A stretch of DNA of 64,000 nucleotides from Gammaproteobacteria bacterium (GTDB lineage: Bacteria; Pseudomonadota; Gammaproteobacteria; Steroidobacterales; Steroidobacteraceae): the NCBI GenBank assembly GCA_020851435.1, contig JADZCS010000043.1, positions 1 to 64,000 of the forward strand, in the 5' to 3' direction. Under the pieces are notes generated by a model that saw only the letters and a list, made by a program, of their open reading frames with translations, was not told the DNA's origin and ran no database searches. The number at the start of each line of letters is the position of its first letter. Within the stretch, counting starts at the first letter, position 1. Shown here piece after piece: positions 51,776 to 61,407 of this stretch. The position numbers and the translations under genes were made by a program.

Positions 51776-52029
51776 CCCCGCAGCAGCCGCACGACCTCGG
51801 CCGCATCGAGGTGCCCGTGGCACACGGGCTCACCGTCGAGCAGCAGCACCGGCACCTTCAGGCCATAGCGGCGCTGCAGCGTCGCATCCGCGTCCACGTC
51901 GATCACCGCCACGGAATCCGCCAGGGCCGGGGCGACGGCGGCCAGCGTCTCGGCCAGTACCGCGAGCATCTCCTCGCACAGGGGGCAGTTCTCACGGCTC
52001 ACGACTGCGAGCCCGGGCACACTCGCCAC
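51754..52029 (-). CDS. Glutaredoxin-like (DUF836) protein
   Basis: LAVVSRENCPLCEEMLAVL...VIDVDADATLQRRYGLKVPVLLLDGEPVCHG. Confidence 0.9.
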   Translation of the reverse strand: MASVPGLAVVSRENCPLCEEMLAVLAETLAAVAPALADSVAVIDVDADATLQRRYGLKVPVLLLDGEPVCHGHLDAAEVVRLLRGRGTAGA

Positions 52030-52031
52030 GC

Positions 52032-53003
52032 TCAGCGACCCGGCGGTCGCACCACCGGCTTCAGGCCGACGGCAATGGCCTGGACGGTCGCGGCTGGAAC
52101 CTCACCGACCGCCGTGACCTGATGACCCTCAATCGTCGTCGTGAACGAATTCGAGGACCCGAGTCGTCCCTGATGTCGCTCCGGTGGCTGTGCACGCGGA
52201 TCCGGTTCCACGAACACCGACACCGAAGCCAGCCCATCCGACACGACGAGGTGCGGTACCGGCTCGGCGGACCCCTGGAAGCTGTGGTACTGAGCTGCCG
52301 CGACCCGAAACCCCGGCGGTGCCACCGCGATGCGCCAGGGCAGCTGATCCGATGCGGGTGCGGGGGCCTGGCGCACCCAGCGGAAGCCGCTCGCATCGAC
52401 CACCGGCTCGAACTCGGCATCAGGAATGTCGGCGCGGATCTCGAGCGCGCTGAACTCCACGCGCTCGATCGCGCGACCGGACTCGTCGCACAGCTCCGTC
52501 CGCACCGGCAGGTGCGTCCGCTCGTCGATCCACAGCCGGTATCCGAAGCGATACTGGTCGCGCGGGCGGACCGCAACGATCCGGGCATTGCCCCCGAGCA
52601 CCTGTTTGTCGTGTCCGACGATCTCGACGTCGTACCAGCGCTCCACGTCGGGGCCGAACTGCGGCAGCGTACCGAGCAGCGGCTTGCCGGCCACCCGTCG
52701 CTCGATCAGCGCGAGCTTGCGATCCGGCAGGTAGCAGACCACCTCGTCGCCGTCGCGCACCATCTCGCGCCCGTTGCGTTCCAGCGCCTGCAGGCGTTCA
52801 CTGACGCGCCCGCCGCGGACGCGGTGCACGATACGCAGCCGTTCCTGGTGCCCGGAGGTCGAATGCAGGAACTCGCCGCTGTAGTTGCGTGCTGCGAGCG
52901 CCTGGCTCATCCGGGTCAGCAGCAGCCGCGCGGACTCATCAGCGAGAGCGGGAGACACGGCAACCAGGGCGATCAGGACCGCAGCGAACCGTGCTCCGGA
53001 CAC
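52032..53003 (-). CDS. rseB: MucB/RseB family sigma-E regulatory protein
   Basis: Signal peptide; ARNYSGEFLHSTSGHQERLRIVHRV...; position after rseA. Confidence 0.92.
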   Translation of the reverse strand: MSGARFAAVLIALVAVSPALADESARLLLTRMSQALAARNYSGEFLHSTSGHQERLRIVHRVRGGRVSERLQALERNGREMVRDGDEVVCYLPDRKLALIERRVAGKPLLGTLPQFGPDVERWYDVEIVGHDKQVLGGNARIVAVRPRDQYRFGYRLWIDERTHLPVRTELCDESGRAIERVEFSALEIRADIPDAEFEPVVDASGFRWVRQAPAPASDQLPWRIAVAPPGFRVAAAQYHSFQGSAEPVPHLVVSDGLASVSVFVEPDPRAQPPERHQGRLGSSNSFTTTIEGHQVTAVGEVPAATVQAIAVGLKPVVRPPGR

Positions 53004-53007
53004 GAAC

Positions 53008-53640
53008 CTACTCCGGGATCCGGACGGCCACCGGAACCGCTGTCTCCTCCGTCGAGACCAGCGAGGACACGAGGCTGCGCCGCACGAGCGGCGTCGCGTA
53101 ATCGGCGTGGGCCATCACGTAGCGGGCCAGCTGTGTATCCGTGGCCTGCCCGGCGCTGCCGACCGCGGGCGGAGTCGTGTAGCCGCCGGGCAGGCTCGTG
53201 AGCGCCACCGGCGCGGCTGCGGGCGGTGCGAGCACGAGGGGCTGCAGCGGTGCCACTCCGGGAATACTCACCGCGGCCACCGCCGGTGCCGCCGGCAGCG
53301 GTGCCGGGCTCGCGGCCAACATGACGGCCACAACCGCCACCGACGCCGCGACCGCGAGCCCCGCGACGAGTTGCGTCCATCGCGACCAGCCCTGCGACGA
53401 AGCGGCCGCGAGCGGCGGCTCCTGCGCGAGTGCGGCGCTCACACGTGCTGCCACTGCGCGGGCGGCAGGGATCTGCCCGTCCGTACGCAGGGCCGCACCG
53501 ATCAGCGAATAGCGCGACAGCGTCAGACGCAGGTCCGGATCACGATCGAGTCGCTTTACCAGCAGTTCCATTTCACCATCCGGCAGCTCGCCATCGAGCA
53601 ACGCCGAAAGCTGTTCCTTTACAGGCTCGGTCATGGTCAT
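53008..53640 (-). CDS. rseA: Anti-sigma-E factor RseA family
   Basis: VKEQLSALLDGELPDGEMELLVKRLDRDPDLRLTLSRYSLIGAALR. Confidence 0.92.
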   Translation of the reverse strand: MTMTEPVKEQLSALLDGELPDGEMELLVKRLDRDPDLRLTLSRYSLIGAALRTDGQIPAARAVAARVSAALAQEPPLAAASSQGWSRWTQLVAGLAVAASVAVVAVMLAASPAPLPAAPAVAAVSIPGVAPLQPLVLAPPAAAPVALTSLPGGYTTPPAVGSAGQATDTQLARYVMAHADYATPLVRRSLVSSLVSTEETAVPVAVRIPE

Positions 53641-54236
53641 TCCTCGATTCGCCCCAGGCCGCCGTCGAACACCTGCCGCAGGCGGCTGTCGATCGCCTCG
53701 CGGGCACGGAAGATGCGTGAGCGCACCGTGCCCACGGGGCAGTCCATGGTCCTGGCAATTTCCTCGTACGACAGTCCGTCGAGCTCGCGCAGCACGATCG
53801 CCGTGCGCAGGTCCTCGGGCAGATCGGCGATTGCGCCGTTGACGGTCTCCCGGATCTCGTCCGTGAGCAGCATCGCCTCGGGCGTTGCCGTGTCTTTCAT
53901 GCGTCCCTGCACGTCGTACTGCTCCGGATCCTGCAGGTCCAGGTCGTACTCCACCGGCCGGCGCGCCGAGGACACGAGGGCGTTCTTGGCCGTATTGGTC
54001 GCGATGCGGTAGAGCCAGGTATAGAACGCGCTGTCGCCGCGGAATCCGGGCAACGCCCGATAGGCCTTGATGAAAGCCTCCTGCGTGACGTCCTCGGCTT
54101 CCTGGGCATCGCGCACGTACCGCTGCACGAGCTTCAGAACCCGGTGCTGGTACTTGAGCACGAGGGCGTCGAACGCAGACTTGTCGCCCTTCTGGACCCG
54201 TCGGACGAGCGCGAGATCGCTGGCATCAGCGACCAT
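53637..54236 (-). CDS. rpoE: RNA polymerase sigma factor RpoE
   Basis: ALVRRVQKGDKSAFDALVLKYQHRVLKLVQRYV...ELDGLSYEEIARTMDCPVGTVRSRIFRAREAI. Confidence 0.97.
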   Translation of the reverse strand: MVADASDLALVRRVQKGDKSAFDALVLKYQHRVLKLVQRYVRDAQEAEDVTQEAFIKAYRALPGFRGDSAFYTWLYRIATNTAKNALVSSARRPVEYDLDLQDPEQYDVQGRMKDTATPEAMLLTDEIRETVNGAIADLPEDLRTAIVLRELDGLSYEEIARTMDCPVGTVRSRIFRAREAIDSRLRQVFDGGLGRIEE

Positions 54237-54279
54237 GGGATCCGGAACCAGCAATGTGCGCGCGACAGCCACGAGCCGG

Positions 54280-54305
54280 TAGACCGGCCGTCCTCGCGAA
54301 AGTTC
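54280..54305 (-). promoter_or_regulatory. Candidate sigma-E autoregulatory promoter: GAACTT-N16-TCTA upstream of rpoE
   Basis: Minus strand reads GAACTTTCGCGAGGACGGCCGGTCTACC; -35 at 54305-54300, -10 at 54283-54280. Confidence 0.75.
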
Positions 54306-54366
54306 TCGTGATCGGCGGCGGACTGCGCAATGCCGCACACCTCTTGCGGGAAATACTGGACAGATT

Positions 54367-54795
54367 CTAGCAAAAGACCCCTTGCCGGCCGGTTCTCATG
54401 CGCACCAGGACCTTGAGCCGCCGGAAATCCAGTGACCCCATGCTCCTGCGCGTGACCAGAACCCCGACGCGGCCGGTGGCCGTGGCAAGGTGCAGCAGCA
54501 CGAGTCCCTCCCACACGCGGCTCTGCGGTTCGACCCGCGCAGGCCACCAGCCCGCGGCATCACGGCACGCGCAGGATCCGGGATCCAGCACCAGGCCGCT
54601 GAGTCCGCCCCAGGCGGGCAACCGGCGCCAGGAACCCGCGAGCAGCAGGAATGCCGTGAGGCTCAGGGCCGCTGCCGTGTACGGCCCGACGCGGCAGATC
54701 CAGGGCAGCATCGCCGCGAGCAGGTGCGCCAGGACCATGGTTATGGCGAGCGCGCGGTCCGGTCGCAGCTCAGCGGCGACTTGCCAGGATCTCAT
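54367..54795 (-). CDS. YgfX/CptA-like membrane protein
   Basis: ELRPDRALAITMVLAHLLAAMLPW and two-TM architecture; overlaps sdhE 3' end. Confidence 0.7.
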   Translation of the reverse strand: MRSWQVAAELRPDRALAITMVLAHLLAAMLPWICRVGPYTAAALSLTAFLLLAGSWRRLPAWGGLSGLVLDPGSCACRDAAGWWPARVEPQSRVWEGLVLLHLATATGRVGVLVTRRSMGSLDFRRLKVLVRMRTGRQGVFC

Positions 54796-55024
54796 CGACG
54801 AGTTCCGCGAGTCCGGCATCTTCCGGCCGCACGCGACCAAGGAACCACGCAGCGAGATCCGGGTCGGGCCGCTCGAGCAGGCGTTCGAATGCCGCGCGGC
54901 GCGCCGCCGTGGCGCCGGCGTGATGGTCATCGAGCCAGCGTGTCAGCAGCACGTCGAGTTCCTTCATGCCACGGCGGCAGCGCCAGCGCAGTCTGCCGAG
55001 GTCGTGGCGAATCGTGTCGGTCAC
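54770..55024 (-). CDS. sdhE: FAD assembly factor SdhE
   Basis: GRLRWRCRRGMKELDVLLTRWLD signature; GTG start. Confidence 0.95.
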   Translation of the reverse strand: MTDTIRHDLGRLRWRCRRGMKELDVLLTRWLDDHHAGATAARRAAFERLLERPDPDLAAWFLGRVRPEDAGLAELVDEILASRR

Positions 55025-55042
55025 CTGTCGCGCCCGGTAATG

Positions 55043-55075
55043 GGGGTATTCACGTCAGCTAACGGGGCATTCACG
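55043..55075. promoter_or_regulatory. Pair of 12-bp direct repeats GGGG[T/C]ATTCACG, 21 bp apart, just upstream of sdhE
   Basis: 55043-55054 and 55064-55075. Confidence 0.5.
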
Positions 55076-55200
55076 ATTTCCGCATCAATGGCGCCTGCCA
55101 CGATCAGCCTGCCGCGCTGCCAGCCACGGTAAGGGCCTGCCGGCGGTCGTGCCATCCATCCTGGCGAGACGCCCACGAGAGCGCGGCGACCTGGCGACGC

Positions 55201-55989
55201 TCAGTGTCGACGCTCGGCGATCCGCTTCTTGATCTCGGCGATCGCCCTGGCCGGGTTCAGTTCCTTTGGACAGGTTTCCGTGCAGTTGAAGATCGTGTGG
55301 CAGCGATACAGCCGGAACGGATCTTCCAGCGCATCGAGCCGCTCACCGGTCGCCTCGTCGCGCGTATCCACAATCCAACGATACGCGGCCAGCAGCACCG
55401 CGGGGCCCAGATAACGGTCGCTGTTCCACCAGTAACTCGGACACGCGGTCGAGCAGCAGGCACACAGGATGCAGGCCGACGGCCGGTCGATCTTCTCCTG
55501 GTCCTCGGGCGACTGCAGCCGCTCGCCGTCCGGCGGCGCGGGTGTGCGGGCCTGCAGCCAGGGCTTGATCGCGGCGTACTGCGCATAGAAAGTCGTCAGA
55601 TCCGGCACCAGGTCCTTCACGACCGGCATGTGTGGCAGCGGGAAGATCTTGACGTCACCCTTGATCTCGTCGATGCCCTTCGTGCAGGCCAGCGTGTTCA
55701 GGCCGTCGATGTTCATCGCGCAGGAGCCGCAGATGCCCTCGCGGCAGGAGCGACGGAACGTCAGCGTGGCATCGACCTCGTTCTTGATCTTGATCAGCGC
55801 GTCCAGGACCATCGGACCGCAGCTATCGAGATCGATCTCGAAGTTGTCGACGCGCGGCTTCTCACCTGAATCGGGGTCGAAGCGGTAGATCCTGAAGGTG
55901 CGCACCTTCTTCGCGGTCGAAGCTGCGCGATGCGTGTGGCCCGGCACGTCCTTGAAGCGTGAATTCGCGGGCAGGCGGAACTCGGCCAT
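55201..55989 (-). CDS. sdhB: Succinate dehydrogenase iron-sulfur subunit
   Basis: [42 protein letters not shown]. Confidence 0.97.
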   Translation of the reverse strand: MAEFRLPANSRFKDVPGHTHRAASTAKKVRTFRIYRFDPDSGEKPRVDNFEIDLDSCGPMVLDALIKIKNEVDATLTFRRSCREGICGSCAMNIDGLNTLACTKGIDEIKGDVKIFPLPHMPVVKDLVPDLTTFYAQYAAIKPWLQARTPAPPDGERLQSPEDQEKIDRPSACILCACCSTACPSYWWNSDRYLGPAVLLAAYRWIVDTRDEATGERLDALEDPFRLYRCHTIFNCTETCPKELNPARAIAEIKKRIAERRH

Positions 55990-56095
55990 CGTCTGCTCTC
56001 TCTTGTCAGTAGTTTTCCATCGTGTGCCACCCGACCCCGTCGCCAGAAAATACTCCCGTGAGCTGCGGATTTCCTGGCACGCTCGGGCCGGTTTC

Positions 56096-57880
56096 TCAGT
56101 AGGTCCGCGCTTTCGGCGCAACGGGCTCGACTTCGTTGGTCAGCGTGTTCAGGTGTACAGGGCGATAGTCGAACCGCACGCGACCGCTGGAATCGACCCA
56201 CACCAGCGTGTGCTTGAGCCAGCTGGCGTCGTCGCGATCCGAGAAGTCCTCGCGCGCATGCGCGCCGCGGCTCTCCTTGCGGTTCTCGGCCGAATGGATG
56301 GTCGCTGTCGCCTGCAGCAGCAGATTGTCGAGTTCCAGGGTTTCCAGCAGGTCGGTATTGAACACCAGCGAGCGGTCGGATATGCGCACGTCACTGAACG
56401 ACGCAAACGTCTGCGCAAGCCTGCCCATGCCCTCGCGCAGCACCTCACCGGTGCGGAACACCGCAGCGTGGTTCTGCATGACGCGCTGCATCTCGAGCCG
56501 CACCTCGGCGGTAGGACGCGAGCCCTTCGCGTTCCGGTAGCGGTCGAGGCGGGAGACCGCGAGGTCGCCCGCATCCTTCGGCAGCGGCCGGTGGCCGGTG
56601 CCCGTCTTGAGCGTGTCGGCACAGTGCTTCGCCGCCGCGCGCCCGAACACCACGAGATCCAGCAGCGAATTCGAGCCGAGCCGGTTGGCGCCGTGCACCG
56701 ACACGCAGCCGGCCTCGCCCACGGCCATCAGGCCCGGCACCACCGCCTCCGGATCCCCGTTGCGCGGTGCGATCACCTGGCCGTGCACGTTGCAGGGAAT
56801 GCCGCCCATGTTGTAGTGCACGGTCGGCAGCACCGGGATCGGCGCCTTCGTGACATCGACACCCGCGAAGATCCGTGCCGTCTCGGCGATGCCCGGCAGG
56901 CGTTTGTGGATGACCTCGGGTCCCAGGTGTTCGAGATGCAGGTGGATGTGGTCCTTCAGCGCACCGACGCCGCGCCCCTCGCGGATCTCGACCGTCATCG
57001 AGCGGCTCACGACATCGCGGGAGGCCAGATCTTTCGCGTTCGGCGCGTAGCGCTCCATGAAGCGCTCGCCCTTGGAGTTCGTGAGGTAGCCGCCCTCGCC
57101 GCGCGAGCCCTCCGTGATGAGACAGCCCGAGCCATAGATGCCCGTGGGATGGAACTGCACGAACTCCATGTCAGAAAGCGGGAGACCGGCACGCAGCACC
57201 ATGCCACCCCCGTCGCCGGTGCAGGTGTGCGCCGAGGTGCAGGAGAAATACGCCCGGCCGTAGCCGCCCGTCGCAAGGATCACCTGGTGCGCGCGGAAGC
57301 GGTGCAGCGTACCCTCGGCCATGTCGAGAGCCACCACGCCGCGGCACTCGCCATTCTCCATGATCAGGTCGATCGCGAAGTACTCGATGAAGAAGGTGGC
57401 GCTGTGTTTGAGCGACTGCTGATACAGCGTGTGCAGCATCGCGTGGCCGGTTCGATCCGCAGCGGCACAGGTACGTTGCGCAATGCCCTTGCCGTAGTGC
57501 GTCGTCATGCCGCCGAACGGACGCTGGTAGATCCTGCCCTGTGCGGTGCGCGAAAACGGCAGGCCGTAGTGTTCGAGTTCGAGGATTGCCGCCGGAGCCT
57601 CCTTGCACATGAACTCGATGGCGTCCTGGTCGCCGAGCCAGTCGGAACCCTTGATGGTGTCGTAGAAGTGGAAGCGCCAGTCATCTTCACCCATGTTGCC
57701 GAGCGCGGCGCTGATGCCGCCCTGTGCCGCGACGGTGTGGCTGCGGGTCGGGAACACCTTTGTCAGGCAGGCGGTCGACAGCCCCGCTTCCGCGAGCCCC
57801 ATGGTCGCGCGCAGGCCGGCTCCACCGGCGCCGACGACGACGACATCGTAGGTGTGGTCGACGAACGGATACTCACTCAT
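56096..57880 (-). CDS. sdhA: Succinate dehydrogenase flavoprotein subunit
   Basis: [43 protein letters not shown]. Confidence 0.97.
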   Translation of the reverse strand: MSEYPFVDHTYDVVVVGAGGAGLRATMGLAEAGLSTACLTKVFPTRSHTVAAQGGISAALGNMGEDDWRFHFYDTIKGSDWLGDQDAIEFMCKEAPAAILELEHYGLPFSRTAQGRIYQRPFGGMTTHYGKGIAQRTCAAADRTGHAMLHTLYQQSLKHSATFFIEYFAIDLIMENGECRGVVALDMAEGTLHRFRAHQVILATGGYGRAYFSCTSAHTCTGDGGGMVLRAGLPLSDMEFVQFHPTGIYGSGCLITEGSRGEGGYLTNSKGERFMERYAPNAKDLASRDVVSRSMTVEIREGRGVGALKDHIHLHLEHLGPEVIHKRLPGIAETARIFAGVDVTKAPIPVLPTVHYNMGGIPCNVHGQVIAPRNGDPEAVVPGLMAVGEAGCVSVHGANRLGSNSLLDLVVFGRAAAKHCADTLKTGTGHRPLPKDAGDLAVSRLDRYRNAKGSRPTAEVRLEMQRVMQNHAAVFRTGEVLREGMGRLAQTFASFSDVRISDRSLVFNTDLLETLELDNLLLQATATIHSAENRKESRGAHAREDFSDRDDASWLKHTLVWVDSSGRVRFDYRPVHLNTLTNEVEPVAPKARTY

Positions 57881-58263
57881 GCCTGAACTCCGAAACCCAG
57901 CTTCAACGCAGCGACCACGCCTGCCGCCCCGGCGACGACATGCACCAGCTTCACGCCGACCAGCAACACCACCTTCGCGACGGGTGCATGCACGTAGTCC
58001 TCGATGACGACCTGCACGCCGAGCGCCGAGTGCCAGGCCGAGAAAGCGACGAACAGCGCAATCAGCACCGCACGCCACGGGGTACCCGCGAAGGTCACGA
58101 CTGTTGCATGAGACAGGTCCGGCAGCGTCACGATCGAGAACAGGAACCACACACCCAGCACGACGAGCGCAACAGCGCTGATGCGCTGGTCCCACCAGTG
58201 GCCGGCGCCCTCCTTGGCCGAGCCGAGGCCCAGCGCGCGCGACATCGGTGAGCGGAGACTCAT
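57877..58263 (-). CDS. sdhD: Succinate dehydrogenase membrane anchor subunit
   Basis: [22 protein letters not shown]...; [15 protein letters not shown]. Confidence 0.95.
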   Translation of the reverse strand: MSLRSPMSRALGLGSAKEGAGHWWDQRISAVALVVLGVWFLFSIVTLPDLSHATVVTFAGTPWRAVLIALFVAFSAWHSALGVQVVIEDYVHAPVAKVVLLVGVKLVHVVAGAAGVVAALKLGFGVQA

Positions 58264-58658
58264 GCTCCACCTCCGAACAGGTGCGCGGCGAGCCCCAGTG
58301 TCACGGCCACCGCAACGACCGTCGCGACCACGACCCCTGCGCCACTACGGCGCGCGGTCGGCTTCTCGAAGCCCACGCCGAAGTCCCAGACCAGATGGCG
58401 CAGACCCGCGAACACGTGATACCAGAAGGCGGCGACCCAGCCGATCAGGGCGATCCGGAGCAGCGGATGCCCGAGAAAAGCCGCAACCCGGGCATAGTGT
58501 TCCTCGCCGTCCGCGGCAGCGAGCAGCCAGCAGCTCAGCAGCAGCAGGCCGACGAACAGTGCGACGCCCGTCGCACGGTGCAGGATGGACAACGACATCG
58601 TGTACGCGAAGCGGTACACCTGCAGATGGGGCGAGAGTGGACGTTCTCGTGTGGCCAT
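58260..58658 (-). CDS. sdhC: Succinate dehydrogenase cytochrome b556 subunit
   Basis: [32 protein letters not shown]. Confidence 0.96.
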   Translation of the reverse strand: MATRERPLSPHLQVYRFAYTMSLSILHRATGVALFVGLLLLSCWLLAAADGEEHYARVAAFLGHPLLRIALIGWVAAFWYHVFAGLRHLVWDFGVGFEKPTARRSGAGVVVATVVAVAVTLGLAAHLFGGGA

Positions 58659-58741
58659 GGGGCCCTTTCTCCTCGCGTCGAACACACGACAGGCGCCGCC
58701 GCCCTGCTCACCGGGCCGGGTGTGCGGCACTGATGCCAGAA

Positions 58742-58912
58742 TCAGAAGTCGATGCAGCGGCCCGCCTTCTCCCAGTCGCCATAGCGTGTCGGCTCGGGCC
58801 CCTGTGGCCCGCCCACCTCGCGCACCGCCGGTCGCACCGGCACAGTGTCCATCGGCTCACGCTCGCGCTCCGGTGCGGCTTGCTCTGGCGACTGACCGGC
58901 ATCTTCTTGCAT
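58742..58912 (-). CDS. DUF1674 / SdhAF4-like succinate dehydrogenase assembly protein
   Basis: 56-aa ORF ending GPEPTRYGDWEKAGRCIDF, diagnostic DUF1674 tail; upstream of sdhC. Confidence 0.9.
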   Translation of the reverse strand: MQEDAGQSPEQAAPEREREPMDTVPVRPAVREVGGPQGPEPTRYGDWEKAGRCIDF

Positions 58913-58943
58913 CGCCGCAAGTGTGCCAGAAATCGACGGCCGG

Positions 58944-59033
58944 CCCCAAATCCGCGCACCCGCGAGGTGCCGGGACGGCAGAACGCGCGCAGCTCCGGCG
59001 CGACCCCGGGTCCGCGCACTCGTGAGGCACCGC
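58944..59033. repeat. Imperfect 60-bp-spaced direct repeat (CCCCnnnTCCGCGCACYCGYGAGGYRCCG)
   Basis: Copies beginning near 58945 and 59005. Confidence 0.65.
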
Positions 59034-59194
59034 CACGCGCGTTCCGTGCCGACGCTGCGCGTATCCGGCCATCGCGTGCAACGCCATCGGGGGCGGGAAC
59101 CGGAAGGCAAGGCACGACTCAAACGCAGAGGAGGGTCTTTGACAGCCCAGGCCATGCATCGGTAAATAGCCGCCCCGTCTGACTGTTGCACCTC

Positions 59195-60190
59195 ATGTCA
59201 ACCCGCTCGCCATCCCGGCCGCTCGCCAGTCCCCCGCCCGCCGCGTCCGCCATCGCATCGACGTGGGCCGCCATCCGCGTCCAGGGTCGCGATGCCCGAT
59301 CCTTTCTGCAGGGCCAGCTGACCCAGGATCTGCGTGCACTGACCCCGGGCTCGGCGTTGCGTGCTGCGCTGTGCTCCGTACAGGGCCGCGTGACGGCCTG
59401 TGCCTGGCTGATCGAGACCGCGCCCGCAGCCGCCGAGCCCGGCGTGTGGGTCATGCTGCCCGGCGAGCTCGCCGAGCCGGCTGCGGCCATACTGCGGCGC
59501 TACGTGCTGCGCGCGAAGCTCAGCATTTCGACAGCCGACGCGCACGCGCCCGTGCATGCCTGGCTCGCCGACCACCCCGTGACACTCGACGCGCTGCTGG
59601 CGCCCGATGCGTCCGCACCCGCAGAACTCGCCGTGTGCCACCGGTCGGACGCGACGTGGCTGCGTGCGGGGTCGCGGCGTGCGTTGTCGATCGCCACCGG
59701 CGACCCGGATCACGGCACCGCGGCAGCTTCCCCTCCGGCCGGCATGCACATTGCGGACGGACCGTCGTTCGAACTCGCCGCGGTCCGCGACGGCGAGCCC
59801 GTGGTCGTCGCCGCGACACGCGAGCACTGGGTGCCGCAGATGCTCAATCTCGACCTGATCGGTGGCATCAGTTTTGCGAAAGGCTGTTACACAGGCCAGG
59901 AAATCGTGACACGTACCCAGCACCGCGGCCAGATCAAGCGCCGCATGCTGCGCTATGCGGCGCTCGACACGGTACCGCCCGCCCCGGGTGACTCGATTCT
60001 GTCCGCGGCGGGCAAGGCCGGTGAAGTCGTACGTGCCGCGGCCGATGGCTCGAGGGCGGAGCTGCTCGCGGTGGTCAGTCTCGACCACGCGACCTCGCCT
60101 CTGCATCTCGAGAACGGCACCGTGCTCCTGCCGCAGCCGCTGCCGTACTCTCTCGATCAGGAGCGCGGCGCGCACCCGTTCCGCGGTTGA
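59195..60190 (+). CDS. ygfZ: YgfZ/GcvT-domain folate-binding protein
   Basis: IRVQGRDARSFLQGQLTQDLRAL; SFAKGCYTGQEIVTRTQHRGQIKRRM. Confidence 0.95.
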   Translation: MSTRSPSRPLASPPPAASAIASTWAAIRVQGRDARSFLQGQLTQDLRALTPGSALRAALCSVQGRVTACAWLIETAPAAAEPGVWVMLPGELAEPAAAILRRYVLRAKLSISTADAHAPVHAWLADHPVTLDALLAPDASAPAELAVCHRSDATWLRAGSRRALSIATGDPDHGTAAASPPAGMHIADGPSFELAAVRDGEPVVVAATREHWVPQMLNLDLIGGISFAKGCYTGQEIVTRTQHRGQIKRRMLRYAALDTVPPAPGDSILSAAGKAGEVVRAAADGSRAELLAVVSLDHATSPLHLENGTVLLPQPLPYSLDQERGAHPFRG

Positions 60191-60313
60191 GGTAACCCTG
60201 GACGGCCTGCCGGCCTGCAAAGCCCCCCCACACTGCCCGGGCGGGCCCTCGTGCTGGCGGGAACGTGAGGCACGGACCGGCTCCGGTCATGCAGCGACCC
60301 ACTGCGCAGGTGT

Positions 60314-60670
60314 TCAGCTGCCCAGCCAGTGAAGGAACCACGCGAGACCGACCGCGGCAGCAGTGGCACCGGCGACGAGCACCGCACCGGCCGCGATGTC
60401 CTTGGCTGCACCGATCTCCGGATGCTGTTCCGGGTGGACGCGATCCGCGAGCGTCTCCAGCGCAGTATTGACTAGCTCGGTGACCAGCACCATTCCGATC
60501 GCCAGGATCACGATCGCCCACCACACGGCCGCCGGCCGGATCATGATCATCACCATGAGCATGGCCGCAGCCACGAACAGATGGGCACGGAAATTCTTCT
60601 CGCGCATGGCCGTCAGCTTCAGCCCGCGCAGCGCGAAGCGGAGCCGCCGGTTGAAAGGCTGCGCTTTCAC
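60314..60670 (-). CDS. dgkA: Diacylglycerol kinase
   Basis: ALRGLKLTAMREKNFRAHL...ELVNTALETLADRVHPEQHPEIGAAKDIAAGAVL; GTG start. Confidence 0.95.
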   Translation of the reverse strand: MKAQPFNRRLRFALRGLKLTAMREKNFRAHLFVAAAMLMVMIMIRPAAVWWAIVILAIGMVLVTELVNTALETLADRVHPEQHPEIGAAKDIAAGAVLVAGATAAAVGLAWFLHWLGS

Positions 60671-61341
60671 CTCGTTCGTCCCTTCACCAGTTCGGCGCAT
60701 CCCCAGCACCCCAGTGCCCAGGCAGCTCCGGCCATCCAGCCGGCCAGTACGTCGGTTGGCCAGTGCACACCGAGATAGATCCGGCTCAATCCCACCGCGG
60801 TGGTCAGGAATCCGGCCACCAGCATCACATAGACCTTCTGGGCGCGCGTGTGCACCACGCGCGCCAGCAGCGTGCCGAGCGTCAGGTACACGACCGCCGA
60901 CAGCATGGCGTGCCCGCTCGGAAAGCTGGCCGAGACGACGTAATCGCCATGCGGCACGAGATCCGGGCGGGGACGAGCAAATGCCATCTTCAGCGTGGCC
61001 GAGGCCAGTGCGCCACCAGCCGCGGCGAGCGGCACGAACAGGGCATTCCAGCGCCGGCCCGCCAACAGCAGGAAGATCGCCACGAAGGTTACGAGCAGGC
61101 CGAGCACCGTGGTGCTGCCGAGCGCCGTGACATCCCGCGCCAGTGACTCCAGCCACACGGGCCCGATCCGCAGCGCCGGATCATCCTGACCCCGCAGCGT
61201 GAGCAGCACCGCCTGATCGAATGCCGCACTGTCGCCCTCGACCACGTCCTCGGCCACCTCGACGAAGGCCCATGTTGCGAAGGCGAGCGCAACGCCGACC
61301 GACAGGACCCGTGGTGCCAGCCACCGCCGCAGGGTGTTCAC
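60667..61341 (-). CDS. PAP2 superfamily phosphatase
   Basis: KMAFARPRPD...SASFPSGHAMLSAVVYLTLG...SRIYLGVHWPTDVLAGW. Confidence 0.93.
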   Translation of the reverse strand: MNTLRRWLAPRVLSVGVALAFATWAFVEVAEDVVEGDSAAFDQAVLLTLRGQDDPALRIGPVWLESLARDVTALGSTTVLGLLVTFVAIFLLLAGRRWNALFVPLAAAGGALASATLKMAFARPRPDLVPHGDYVVSASFPSGHAMLSAVVYLTLGTLLARVVHTRAQKVYVMLVAGFLTTAVGLSRIYLGVHWPTDVLAGWMAGAAWALGCWGCAELVKGRTR

Positions 61342-61407
61342 GTCCCCGACGCCCCCGCCACCCGTGGAGCCGCAGTCGCCGCCGGTGGCCGGCAGCGCGC
61401 CGCACCC

